7,799 nt of DNA from an uncultured Bacilli bacterium (GCA_948687865.1 CAPQQE010000001.1:1-7799), one strand, 5' to 3'; shown: positions 1 through 5,625, counted from the first letter of the stretch. Translations and numbers: made by a program. The notes: generated by a model from the letters alone, not told the origin.

Positions 1-264
1 TAAAAACCCTCCTGTTTCAGACAATTATCAATTATTGAAATTATTTTATCTTTTCCTTCAAATCTTAAATATTTAGTAGTATTAATGCCTTCCATAAAAC
101 CAAGTTGCATATATTCTAAATTCATTAAGTTATTATATACTAAATCAATTAATTTTTCATGATTGCTTAATAATGCTTCTGCATCTTTATATTCTTGGCT
201 ATCACTTTCTAGTCAATCTTCCTTCTGGTAATTCTCCTCTATATTCTACTGTAGTTATTTTCAT
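1..264 (-). pseudogene. Small unknown gene, apparently frameshifted, running to the left edge
   Basis: I do not recognise the product. Reading begins at ATG 264-262 after a weak GAGAG-type ribosome binding site and gives MKITTVEYRGELPEGRLTRK, then TGA at 204-202. A second frame is open from 212 to the edge without a stop and reads like a real protein: LESDSQEYKDAEALL near its start, and LKQEGF at the edge. It has no good start codon of its own and is closed just upstream by TGA at 215-213. The two frames overlap only at 205-212, where the coding strand has a short run of three A. Removing one A would give one reading frame of about 87 codons. The left edge carries AGGAGGG and then TTTTTA, which suggests that the gene stops at or just past the edge and that another gene follows. 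The start overlaps the upstream gene by 26 bases. A sequencing error, a real mutation or two separate small ORFs are all possible. Confidence 0.5.
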
Positions 265-475
265 TATAATTCTCTCTTTTATATATTATATCTAATATTT
301 CATGTATATGATTATGTAAATCTGTAGGAGAGACTCCTACTTTTATGTTAAATTCATGATACTCATTTACAAATTTTGATTTTGCTTTTAAACTAGCTTC
401 TTTTAAAGATTTTGCTTTTATTATATATTGTGTTTTAAAATTATCTGAACTAACATCTAATCTATATGTTTTCAT
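239..475 (-). CDS. Small hypothetical protein, 78 residues
   Basis: Unknown function. The protein begins MKTYRLDVSSDNFKTQYIIK and continues with a Lys/Ala-rich segment (AKSLKEASLKAKSKF, about residues 21-35) that probably forms a helix. The alternation of strand and helix suggests a small alpha/beta fold. There is no membrane segment, signal peptide or catalytic motif that I can name. Four possible starts are crowded together (GTG 487, ATG 484, ATG 478, ATG 475). The sequence AGGTGAT at 483-489 matches the anti-Shine-Dalgarno sequence and lies 7 bases before ATG 475, so I chose that start; ATG 478 is also possible. The gene begins inside the last codons of the upstream gene (14-base overlap), which suggests coupled translation. 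It ends with TAG. Confidence 0.7.
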   Translation of the reverse strand: MKTYRLDVSSDNFKTQYIIKAKSLKEASLKAKSKFVNEYHEFNIKVGVSPTDLHNHIHEILDIIYKRENYNENNYSRI

Positions 476-701
476 CATTTTCATCACCTGTATTTTTATA
501 TTCTTCGTCTTCTAACATTTTAACAAAATCTTCTGTTGTTATATCTCCATAATGCAATGAAGTGAATTCATCATCTAGAATATCTTTTGGTACTCCTTTT
601 GATATAAAATACTCTCTTAATTTAATCATAGTTTTGTGAGCTATGATTGATGCTCTTTCAAATCTTGATATTTCTTCTTTAATAGTTTTTCTTACTTTCA
701 T
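462..701 (-). CDS. Small hypothetical protein, 79 residues
   Basis: Unknown function. It has a basic start (MKVRKTIKEEISRFERA) and a mostly helical look through about residue 40. An acidic C-terminal third follows (EDFVKMLEDEEYKNTGDENDENI region, residues 57-79). There is no membrane segment or cysteine. The start at ATG 701 is well supported by AAGAAGG (709-715), 7 bases upstream. It is the first gene after the promoter at 742-770 and overlaps the next gene by 14 bases, so it leads a small operon. The size, charge and position fit a small phage accessory or early protein, but this is inference only. Confidence 0.75.
   Translation of the reverse strand: MKVRKTIKEEISRFERASIIAHKTMIKLREYFISKGVPKDILDDEFTSLHYGDITTEDFVKMLEDEEYKNTGDENDENI
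483..489 (-). promoter_or_regulatory. Ribosome binding site deciding the start at 475
   Basis: The minus strand reads AGGTGAT, complementary to the 3' end of 16S rRNA. Its distances of 4 bases to ATG 478 and 7 bases to ATG 475 favour 475. The upstream GTG 487 and ATG 484 lie within the site itself and are unlikely to be starts. Confidence 0.55.
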
Positions 702-741
702 AATATTACCTTCTTTCTTAATTTATTTTTATTATAAATAC

Positions 742-770
742 ATTATAACATATTATTCATTAAATGTAAA
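742..770 (-). promoter_or_regulatory. Sigma-A-type promoter for the 701-to-1 operon
   Basis: On the minus strand there is TTTACA (770-765), a 17-base spacer, and TATAAT (747-742). A TG lies one base before the -10, making it an extended -10. Transcription would start near 735, about 35 bases before the ATG at 701. The flank upstream of the -35 is A/T-rich and resembles that of the promoter at 5597-5625. The match to consensus is strong, but promoter-like sequence is common at this base composition. The intergenic position and the repeated architecture support it. Confidence 0.7.
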
Positions 771-810
771 TACTTTTAATAAAATTCTTTTAATTTTTGT
801 TAAAATTTAA

Positions 811-846
811 AAATGGTTAACTAGAATTAAATCTAATTAACCATTT
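811..846 (-). terminator. Rho-independent terminator of the MazG-to-ERK-protein unit
   Basis: A perfect 10-bp stem pairs AAATGGTTAA (811-820) with TTAACCATTT (837-846). A single mismatch and four more pairs (822-825 with 832-835) sit inside it, leaving a 6-base loop. On the minus strand the 3' arm ends in a run of T, as expected of an intrinsic terminator. It lies about 70 bases after the stop codon at 915 and just before the next promoter at 742-770, so it separates two transcription units. Confidence 0.75.
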
Positions 847-914
847 ACTTTTAATATATAATTTTATTAATTAATTCTAAAAATTAATCTGAGTTAATTC
901 TCGTAATATACTTT

Positions 915-1391
915 TTACTTTCTTTCCTCTGGTTCACCACAAAATATACAAGTTGGCTCTCCACCTTCATATGAATATAGGCAATATCCTAGTGGACTAA
1001 GATTACAATCCCATCTTTCTCCATCATAAATATCTTTATCTTTATCTATATTTTGTATTAACATTTGTTCAAACTTATGTTGCTTTCTTTTACAACTATC
1101 ATAAAAATTTTCAGCCTGTCTAGTACTATCTTTCAACATTTTTAATGTCATACTTTCTATATCGTCTAATTCATATTTATATTTTTCTACTAGATGTTTT
1201 TCCATTGGTTTAATTAATTTTGATTTATTCAAAGATGAACCTTTATTTGGTTTTATCATGCCCATACTATTAACTATTGAGTTATGATAATCAAATATGT
1301 CTAATACTCCCATATACGTATAATTCTTTTCATCTTCATCTGATACTTCATAAGCATCGAATACTTTAACTTTTATTTTATTTAATGTAAT
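915..1391 (-). CDS. Phage-type small protein with C-terminal Cys cluster and ERK tail; start codon non-standard
   Basis: The C-terminus resembles a family I remember from many phages, in which Cys residues surround a Pro-Leu-Gly-Tyr-Cys segment and the protein ends CGEPEERK; its function is not established. Counting from ATG 1313, the candidate zinc ligands are C103, C111, C122 and C125, the last two as CIFC. The middle is a long charged helix (residues 38-90). ATG 1313 is the first standard start, but it lacks a ribosome binding site. The frame stays open upstream with protein-like sequence (KVKVFDAYEVSDEDEKNYTY). A perfect AGGAGG lies at 1394-1399, so the true product is probably about 25 residues longer. 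Near that site the only in-frame candidates are ATT 1391 (2 bases away) and TTA 1385 (8 bases away). I give the outer limit; the exact start is uncertain. It is the last gene of its operon and is followed by a terminator. Confidence 0.75.
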   Translation of the reverse strand: MTLNKIKVKVFDAYEVSDEDEKNYTYMGVLDIFDYHNSIVNSMGMIKPNKGSSLNKSKLIKPMEKHLVEKYKYELDDIESMTLKMLKDSTRQAENFYDSCKRKQHKFEQMLIQNIDKDKDIYDGERWDCNLSPLGYCLYSYEGGEPTCIFCGEPEERK

Positions 1392-1393
1392 TA

Positions 1394-1399
1394 CCTCCT
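1394..1399 (-). promoter_or_regulatory. Strong ribosome binding site without a normal start codon
   Basis: The minus strand reads AGGAGG, in a GGAGGTAAT context like the sites of the MazG gene and the 147-residue gene. In those two genes an ATG stands 8 bases downstream. Here the same position holds TTA (1385-1383), in frame with the gene that ends at 915. Only ATT at 1391 could be a known, though rare, start codon. The site is 26 bases after the stop of the preceding gene. Confidence 0.6.
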
Positions 1400-1424
1400 T
1401 TATAACTAACTTAAATTAATTCAA

Positions 1425-2960
1425 TTATTCCTTTACTCCTGAACTTGTATGTCTATCTGTTTCTATAAAACAACGATTATCTAGATCTATGAAATCATTT
1501 ATATTAACTGGCTTGTAATCATTAGCATCTACTCCAACATTATACGCATGTGGTATATTATGCTCTAATACTGTAGAATGTATATGACCATATAAGTGCA
1601 TCCCTCCAACATCTTGTCTATTAAATCTTGCAATAGGGAAATGAGATAAAACAATATTCTTTTTACCAATTTTTATTTCTTTATAATCTACAATTTCTTT
1701 AAATAAGCCCCTATCAAATTTTTTATCTTGAATTATGAATTTATCATGGTTTCCAAGTATTAATATTTTATCTCCATTTAATTTACTTATTAATTCATTT
1801 ACTTTTTCTATATTATTATAATTTAATGCTATATCTCCTAAAATATATACTAAGTCATTTTTATCAACCACACTATTATATCTTTCTATAAGTTTTTCAT
1901 TAAATTCATCTATCATATCATCATAATAAGAATTATATACTTTGTCAAATTCATTGTTAAATTGATTTATATGTATATCTCTTTGCTTTAATATCTTTTT
2001 TATATAATCTGAATGGCTTAAACTTAATAATTTTTGTCTTCCCTCTTCAAATTTTAACGCGTTAGAATGACATAAATGTAAATCACTTGTTACATATACA
2101 TTTTTATAATTATTAGGATCTATTATTTTTGTTTCTTTTTCCACTGGTTTTAATTCATTTTCAATAGATCTCTTTATTATTCTATATTGTATGTCATTCA
2201 TTTTTTCAACTGTTTCTTTATTTATTTCATCTTGCTCTTTTAAAAATCTATCTTTTATATTTTTAGTATCTATATCATAACTATCTGCTATGTATAATGC
2301 TTGTTCTAAACTGAATTCATTTAATTTTGCTTTCATTAAGAACTCTTTATCTTGATATGTTGTTAAACATTCTTTAAATGTTTTACCTTCTGTGTAGGCA
2401 TTTATAAAGTCATTCATTCTTATAATATGATGTAATTGCTTTCCGTCATAACCATATTTTTTAATTTTATCTAATAAGTTAGGGTATGGGTGGCATAAAG
2501 CCTTTTTCTTTTCCATTGACATACCAGACATACATCTTAAAGCTTGATTTTCATTTAAATGAGCTATATCTTCATTTAAATCTAATAGTTCTAATATAAT
2601 ATCTTTATATTCTTTATTTATAATTTTATATTTTGTAAATAATATTTCTACAAAGTTTACATTTTGTTTTTTAAAGTTGTCCATCATTAATCTTATATCT
2701 TTACAATCTATATGTTCATTATTTGGTAATACAATCGTAGTAGATACTGGTTTTTTATTTAAAGATATATCTTTTAAAGATGGAACTAAAATAGCTTTAG
2801 TATCTACATCTGACATATACTCTTCTGTATAGGTATCTAATTCATAATTTTGACTTCCTTGCAATCCTATATAAATTACATTATAATTAGGATGATTTTC
2901 TTTAAGATAATATAAATGTTCTTTTACTCTTTTAAATATCTTTTCATCTTTATTCATCAT
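1425..2960 (-). CDS. Nucleotidyltransferase fused to calcineurin-like metallophosphoesterase
   Basis: Two enzyme domains lie in one 511-residue chain. Residues about 26-240 form a polymerase-beta-type nucleotidyltransferase: GSQNY at 35-39, SDVD at 50-53 (metal ligands D51 and D53) and a likely third Asp at D85 (EHIDCKD). A helical region (about 140-270) follows. Residues about 286-492 form a calcineurin-like phosphoesterase with the expected metal motifs in order: D293-x-H295 (SDLHL), GD 375-376, GNHD 403-406, H440 (SHFP) and GHIH 458-461. Both active sites look intact. The family predicts nucleotide transfer to an unknown acceptor plus hydrolysis of a phosphomonoester or phosphodiester; the substrates are not known. 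AGGAGG (2967-2972) lies 6 bases from ATG 2960 and 9 from ATG 2957, so either could be used. The gene overlaps the zinc-ribbon gene by 11 bases. A role in RNA or DNA end processing fits the neighbours but is inference. Confidence 0.9.
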   Translation of the reverse strand: MMNKDEKIFKRVKEHLYYLKENHPNYNVIYIGLQGSQNYELDTYTEEYMSDVDTKAILVPSLKDISLNKKPVSTTIVLPNNEHIDCKDIRLMMDNFKKQNVNFVEILFTKYKIINKEYKDIILELLDLNEDIAHLNENQALRCMSGMSMEKKKALCHPYPNLLDKIKKYGYDGKQLHHIIRMNDFINAYTEGKTFKECLTTYQDKEFLMKAKLNEFSLEQALYIADSYDIDTKNIKDRFLKEQDEINKETVEKMNDIQYRIIKRSIENELKPVEKETKIIDPNNYKNVYVTSDLHLCHSNALKFEEGRQKLLSLSHSDYIKKILKQRDIHINQFNNEFDKVYNSYYDDMIDEFNEKLIERYNSVVDKNDLVYILGDIALNYNNIEKVNELISKLNGDKILILGNHDKFIIQDKKFDRGLFKEIVDYKEIKIGKKNIVLSHFPIARFNRQDVGGMHLYGHIHSTVLEHNIPHAYNVGVDANDYKPVNINDFIDLDNRCFIETDRHTSSGVKE

Positions 2961-3357
2961 TTTCTACCTCCTTTAACAATTGTTTCTTTAACATTCTAGC
3001 TTTTCTATCTATTTCACGTTTTTTATTAACCATACTAATATGCTTTTCTGCATTATCTTTATTATTAAAAATTTGATGAACAAATCTATATACTAATTTT
3101 CCATTAGTAAGAAGTACTTTATATTGATATAGCCCATTTGTAGATGGTCTATATAATTCAATAACTTTTATAACTTTTCCTTTTGCTATTACTGCTGTCA
3201 AAATACAGTTTTCTTTCTTGTCATAATAACTATATACTATATCATCTTTATTAAATTTAGAATTTTTAGTTTTAAAACATTTAGTACAACAATATTTATT
3301 ATACCAATATCTAATACTATCTTCATACTTTTCTCCACAGTATCTACATGTTTTCAT
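2950..3357 (-). CDS. Zinc-ribbon protein, 135 residues
   Basis: The N-terminus carries a CxxC pair (C4, C7) and a second cluster CCTKC (C23, C24, C27), which together look like a small zinc ribbon. Residues about 32-100 are rich in Tyr, Val and Ile, with alternating strands (DIVYSYYDKK, KVIKVIELY, YKVLLTNGKLVYRF) that suggest a beta-barrel or beta-sheet domain. The C-terminal 35 residues are a basic helix (KKREIDRKARMLKKQLLKE). Such an arrangement suits a nucleic-acid-binding or adaptor protein, but I know no specific family. The start is supported by AAGGAG (3367-3372), 9 bases upstream. The gene overlaps the HAD gene before it by 14 bases and the nucleotidyltransferase/phosphoesterase gene after it by 11, so the three are very probably translated together. 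Confidence 0.8.
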   Translation of the reverse strand: MKTCRYCGEKYEDSIRYWYNKYCCTKCFKTKNSKFNKDDIVYSYYDKKENCILTAVIAKGKVIKVIELYRPSTNGLYQYKVLLTNGKLVYRFVHQIFNNKDNAEKHISMVNKKREIDRKARMLKKQLLKEVENDE

Positions 3358-3901
3358 TTATTTTTACTCCTTGTATTTTTAATTTATTTAATGCTTCTTT
3401 GAAATATTCCATAGTTAATCCTGTTTCTGTATTTACATGTATTAATTTATCTTCATATTTATATAAATCAAATATATCATCGTCTATTATTAAAAATGGT
3501 ATATTTTTAAATGTAAACATTCCAGAACCTTTGAAATGATAATCTTCTATTTCATCTTCTCTCCAACTAACATATTTGCCTTTTGAAATTCTTTTAGTTC
3601 TACCGCCTACATAAGCTTTAACTTTATTAATTTTAAATATAGTATTCCATTCAGTAGGAGTAAACTCAAACCTTCTTGTAGAAGATAATATAATAGTATA
3701 AGGAGCTAAATCATATAATTTATTTAAGAATTCTACTGCTTCTTTTTGAAAACAATATTGTTGCATAAAGTGTCTATATTCAAAGTCTTTATTTTCATCT
3801 TCTTCGTGAATTAAAGCATTATGTATTTTTATTATATAATTACTTCCTGCTGTTACTCCATCCATATCTAAATATAAAATAAATTTGTATGTCTCTTCCA
3901 T
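3344..3901 (-). CDS. HAD-superfamily phosphatase, RNA-repair-associated (SAK-like) type
   Basis: A 185-residue protein with the HAD motifs in order: motif I LDMDG (nucleophile D12, acid/base D14), motif II LSSTRR (72-77), a basic region GRTKRISKGK (100-109) that may supply motif III, and motif IV IIDDD (138-142). The pattern 'SSTRR...W...GRT...REDEI...IDDD...TGLT' resembles the HAD domains described in Swiss-Army-Knife RNA repair proteins, found in phages and bacteria. I judge this from memory of the motif, not from a search. The expected reaction is removal of a phosphate, possibly from a nucleic-acid end or nucleotide. ATG 3901 is the only suitable start, since a stop codon lies three codons upstream, but there is no clear ribosome binding site. 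A hairpin (3918-3947) sits just upstream. The gene overlaps the zinc-ribbon gene by 14 bases. Confidence 0.8.
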   Translation of the reverse strand: MEETYKFILYLDMDGVTAGSNYIIKIHNALIHEEDENKDFEYRHFMQQYCFQKEAVEFLNKLYDLAPYTIILSSTRRFEFTPTEWNTIFKINKVKAYVGGRTKRISKGKYVSWREDEIEDYHFKGSGMFTFKNIPFLIIDDDIFDLYKYEDKLIHVNTETGLTMEYFKEALNKLKIQGVKINENM

Positions 3902-3917
3902 ATCATTTTATGTACTG

Positions 3918-3947
3918 TGGCTGTTAGCATTTTACTACTAACAGCCA
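3918..3947 (-). repeat. Perfect 10-bp hairpin between MazG and HAD genes
   Basis: TGGCTGTTAG (3918-3927) pairs perfectly with CTAACAGCCA (3938-3947) around a 10-base loop. It lies directly after the MazG stop codon and 16 bases before the HAD start. No T-run follows on either strand, so it is not a standard rho-independent terminator. It could mark the end of the MazG insert, stabilise or process the mRNA, or affect translation of the HAD gene, which has no visible Shine-Dalgarno sequence. Confidence 0.65.
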
Positions 3948-3952
3948 TAATA

Positions 3953-4288
3953 CTACTCCTTTTCCCATTTTGCTTTGAAATCTCGTACCATCACTTCATT
4001 ATGTTTTCTTATGAACTCTTTTTCTAGTTCTTCTGGTGTTATACCAGCACACATTAACATATTGAAATAATAGAATAACACATCAACCATTTCCTCTGTA
4101 AAATGTTCTTTGATTTTCGGATCTGTAAGAATGTTTTCAACACCTTTCTTTTTGTAGATGTCTGTAACTTCTCCTACTTCTCCTATTAAATTGAGAGTTT
4201 GATTTTTAAGGTCATCTATATTATAGACCCACCCATTTTTGCTCCGTAGAGCTTCTCTAAGTTCGAAAATTCTTTCAATTGTTAACAT
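3953..4288 (-). CDS. MazG-like nucleoside triphosphate pyrophosphohydrolase
   Basis: A single all-alpha MazG-type domain, 111 residues from the chosen start. The metal-binding signature is visible as E37-x-x-E40 in LIGEVGEVTDIYKK and E66-x-x-D69 in FTEEMVDVLFYY. Family members hydrolyse NTPs or dNTPs to monophosphates plus pyrophosphate. Phage versions are thought to clean nucleotide pools or affect alarmone signalling; the substrate here is unknown. ATG 4294 lies only 2 bases from AGGAGG, while ATG 4288 lies 8 bases away, so I chose 4288. By hand count the gene has about 32% G+C (97 of 300 bases), against about 19% in five lines of the nucleotidyltransferase gene. It also uses codons such as CGG, AGC, CCG and GTC. 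With its own promoter upstream and a hairpin downstream, it looks like a recently gained single-gene unit. Confidence 0.88.
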   Translation of the reverse strand: MLTIERIFELREALRSKNGWVYNIDDLKNQTLNLIGEVGEVTDIYKKKGVENILTDPKIKEHFTEEMVDVLFYYFNMLMCAGITPEELEKEFIRKHNEVMVRDFKAKWEKE

Positions 4289-4296
4289 TGCCATTA

Positions 4297-4302
4297 CCTC
4301 CT
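4297..4302 (-). promoter_or_regulatory. Ribosome binding site deciding the MazG start
   Basis: The minus strand reads AGGAGG followed by TAATGGCAATG. The first ATG is 2 bases away, too close for efficient initiation. The second, at 4288, is 8 bases away and in the same frame, so it is the likely start. Confidence 0.65.
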
Positions 4303-4357
4303 GTTATAACTTAGTTAATAAAATTTTATTATAAAATAAAATGCTATTATATTTAAT

Positions 4358-4386
4358 ATTATATATTAGTTTCTGTAAAATGTAAA
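4358..4386 (-). promoter_or_regulatory. Sigma-A-type promoter for the MazG operon
   Basis: On the minus strand, TTTACA (4386-4381), a 17-base spacer and TATAAT (4363-4358). Transcription would start near 4350, leaving a leader of about 60 bases before ATG 4288. The -35 begins only 5 bases after the stop codon of the preceding gene, and no terminator separates them, so read-through from the transglycosylase unit is also likely. Confidence 0.7.
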
Positions 4387-4391
4387 TATTA

Positions 4392-4607
4392 TTAATTCTT
4401 TTTAAATTTAAATTTTATATCTAAACTAGGAGATGTTAGTACAGATATTTCTTTACCCCATTCCTTATTATATACAAATGTTGATATAACTTTATTTATT
4501 TTTGGTTCTACAATGTTTAGATAATTAAATGCTTCTTGCATTTGCTCTTCGTTATATGCACAATCTCTAATTGTTTCTTTTAATTTAGCTAATTTATCAT
4601 TTTCCAT
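4392..4607 (-). CDS. Small hypothetical protein, 71 residues
   Basis: Unknown function. The protein starts MENDKLAKLKETIRDCAYNE with a probable helix and ends in a basic strand (SLDIKFKFKKN). A middle segment (NYLNIVEPKINKVISTFVYN) looks alpha/beta. There is no signal, membrane segment or known motif. The frame stays open 12 codons upstream to ATG 4643, but that part overlaps the end of the transglycosylase gene and has no ribosome binding site. I therefore chose ATG 4607, two bases after the transglycosylase stop codon, with AGAAAGG about 12 bases upstream inside that gene. The close spacing implies coupled translation. The spacing of the ribosome binding site is longer than usual, so initiation may depend on ribosomes finishing the upstream gene. 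Confidence 0.65.
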   Translation of the reverse strand: MENDKLAKLKETIRDCAYNEEQMQEAFNYLNIVEPKINKVISTFVYNKEWGKEISVLTSPSLDIKFKFKKN

Positions 4608-4609
4608 TA

Positions 4610-5545
4610 TTAATACCAACCTTTCTGTTGAGAATGAGACCAAGCACTTGCTGGTGTTCCATATCTATTTTTAATATATTTTAATCCCCATCTAATTTGA
4701 GTTTTACCATTAGTCATGTAATCTGCACCTTCACTAGCCATTTTTGACGCTGGTAAACTTTGGCATATGCCGTGAGCTCCTGAGCTTTTGTTATGAGCAT
4801 TTGGATTCCAATTACTTTCTCTTTCCCATAGTTTTACTAAACAATTAAAATCGTTTTCTGACCAACCATATGTATTAATACATAAATCTTTTGCATATGC
4901 TTGATATTCTGCTTTAGTTCCAGTAGTAGCGACTATTGAAGAATTTTCTAATTTTGTCTTTCCTTGTATAGAAGATGATCTAGAAGCTGTACCTCCTCTT
5001 GATGTTACTGCTACTTCTTTTCTTAATCTCTCTATTTCATTATTTTTATTTTCTATTTCTGTATTTTTAGTTTCTAGTTCTTTAGATTTATCTTCAATTT
5101 CTTTATTTTTATTTTCTAATTCTGTATTATATTCTTCTGTTTTTATTTGTAATTTTTCTTCTAATTCAATTTGTTTATTATTCATATCTTCTAATTTGTT
5201 ATTTATGTTATTAATATTGTTATAAGCTGGTAGTATAATTGATAAAGCTATACATATTAATATAAATAATGTTATAAACTTTAATGATAGTTTTCTATGA
5301 TTACTTACAAATTTAACTATTAGTTCAAACATTTTATATAACTGCTTCAATATTAATAATATAATATCTAAAATAATTGATATTGGAATCAATATTACTA
5401 ATAATATGTATTTTAAAATTTTAATTATTCTTTTTTCTTTCTTTTTAGATTTTATTTTAGTTTTCAGGTTTGGCTCCTTTCTTTTACTTTCATTTTCTTT
5501 AAATCTTTTTCCTTTGTTTCTGTTCATGTTTCTTTCTCTTTTCAT
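4610..5545 (-). CDS. Membrane-anchored coiled-coil transglycosylase (lysozyme-like, Apf C-terminal type)
   Basis: A 311-residue peptidoglycan-cleaving enzyme. The order is: a very basic N-terminal tail (1-39), a long hydrophobic segment (about 41-67), a second hydrophobic segment (about 89-107), a Glu/Lys/Asn coiled coil with a repeated 'ENKNxEI' theme (about 112-178), a Ser/Thr/Gly-rich linker (180-210), and a lysozyme-like transglycosylase domain (212-311). The domain has the signature ERESNWNPNAHNKSSGAHGI, with E243 as the likely catalytic acid, then SLPASKMASEGADY, QIRWGLKYIKNRYG and a terminal GWY. This closely resembles domains I remember from aggregation-promoting factors and actinobacterial transglycosylases. 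AGGAGG at 5555-5560, 9 bases before ATG 5545, fixes the start. In a phage it could act in lysis, DNA entry or cell-wall remodelling. The two hydrophobic segments make the topology puzzling. Confidence 0.9.
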   Translation of the reverse strand: MKRERNMNRNKGKRFKENESKRKEPNLKTKIKSKKKEKRIIKILKYILLVILIPISIILDIILLILKQLYKMFELIVKFVSNHRKLSLKFITLFILICIALSIILPAYNNINNINNKLEDMNNKQIELEEKLQIKTEEYNTELENKNKEIEDKSKELETKNTEIENKNNEIERLRKEVAVTSRGGTASRSSSIQGKTKLENSSIVATTGTKAEYQAYAKDLCINTYGWSENDFNCLVKLWERESNWNPNAHNKSSGAHGICQSLPASKMASEGADYMTNGKTQIRWGLKYIKNRYGTPASAWSHSQQKGWY

Positions 5546-5596
5546 TTTTAAATTCCTCCTTGGTATCTACATTTATTTTATAAAATTTATAATGCT

Positions 5597-5625
5597 ATTA
5601 TATACATATTCTTCATAAATGTAAA
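5597..5625 (-). promoter_or_regulatory. Sigma-A-type promoter for the transglycosylase
   Basis: On the minus strand, TTTACA (5625-5620), a 17-base spacer and TATAAT (5602-5597). Transcription would start near 5590, about 45 bases before ATG 5545. The sequence just upstream of the -35 is nearly the same as that at the 742-770 promoter (AAAAGTATTTACATTTA core in both). The terminator at 5673-5708 isolates it from upstream genes. Confidence 0.75.

Noticed and set aside
202..264. TGA read-through or a changed genetic code to explain the broken left gene
   Set aside because: All other genes are intact with TGG for Trp, and the upstream part of the second frame is closed by TAG within about 30 bases.
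870..888. Short inverted repeat between the 915 stop and the terminator
   Set aside because: A/T-only 7-bp stem, much weaker than the terminator at 811-846.
1425..2960. Interpretation as a Pnkp/Hen1-type RNA repair ligase
   Set aside because: The transferase domain has polymerase-beta-type GS...DxD motifs, not the KxDG motif of ligases, and no kinase P-loop is visible.
3348..3539. Plus-strand ORF opposite the HAD gene
   Set aside because: It is antisense to a gene with clear HAD motifs, has no ribosome binding site, and its Phe/Ile/Ser-rich translation is what A/T-rich antisense gives.
4323..4342. A/T-only inverted repeat in the MazG leader
   Set aside because: The 7-bp stem is made only of A-T pairs and is expected by chance at this composition.
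5406..5618. Plus-strand ORF with a hydrophobic translation opposite the transglycosylase start
   Set aside because: It is the antisense of a Lys-rich coding stretch, which yields Phe/Leu-rich artefacts, and it runs over the minus-strand promoter.
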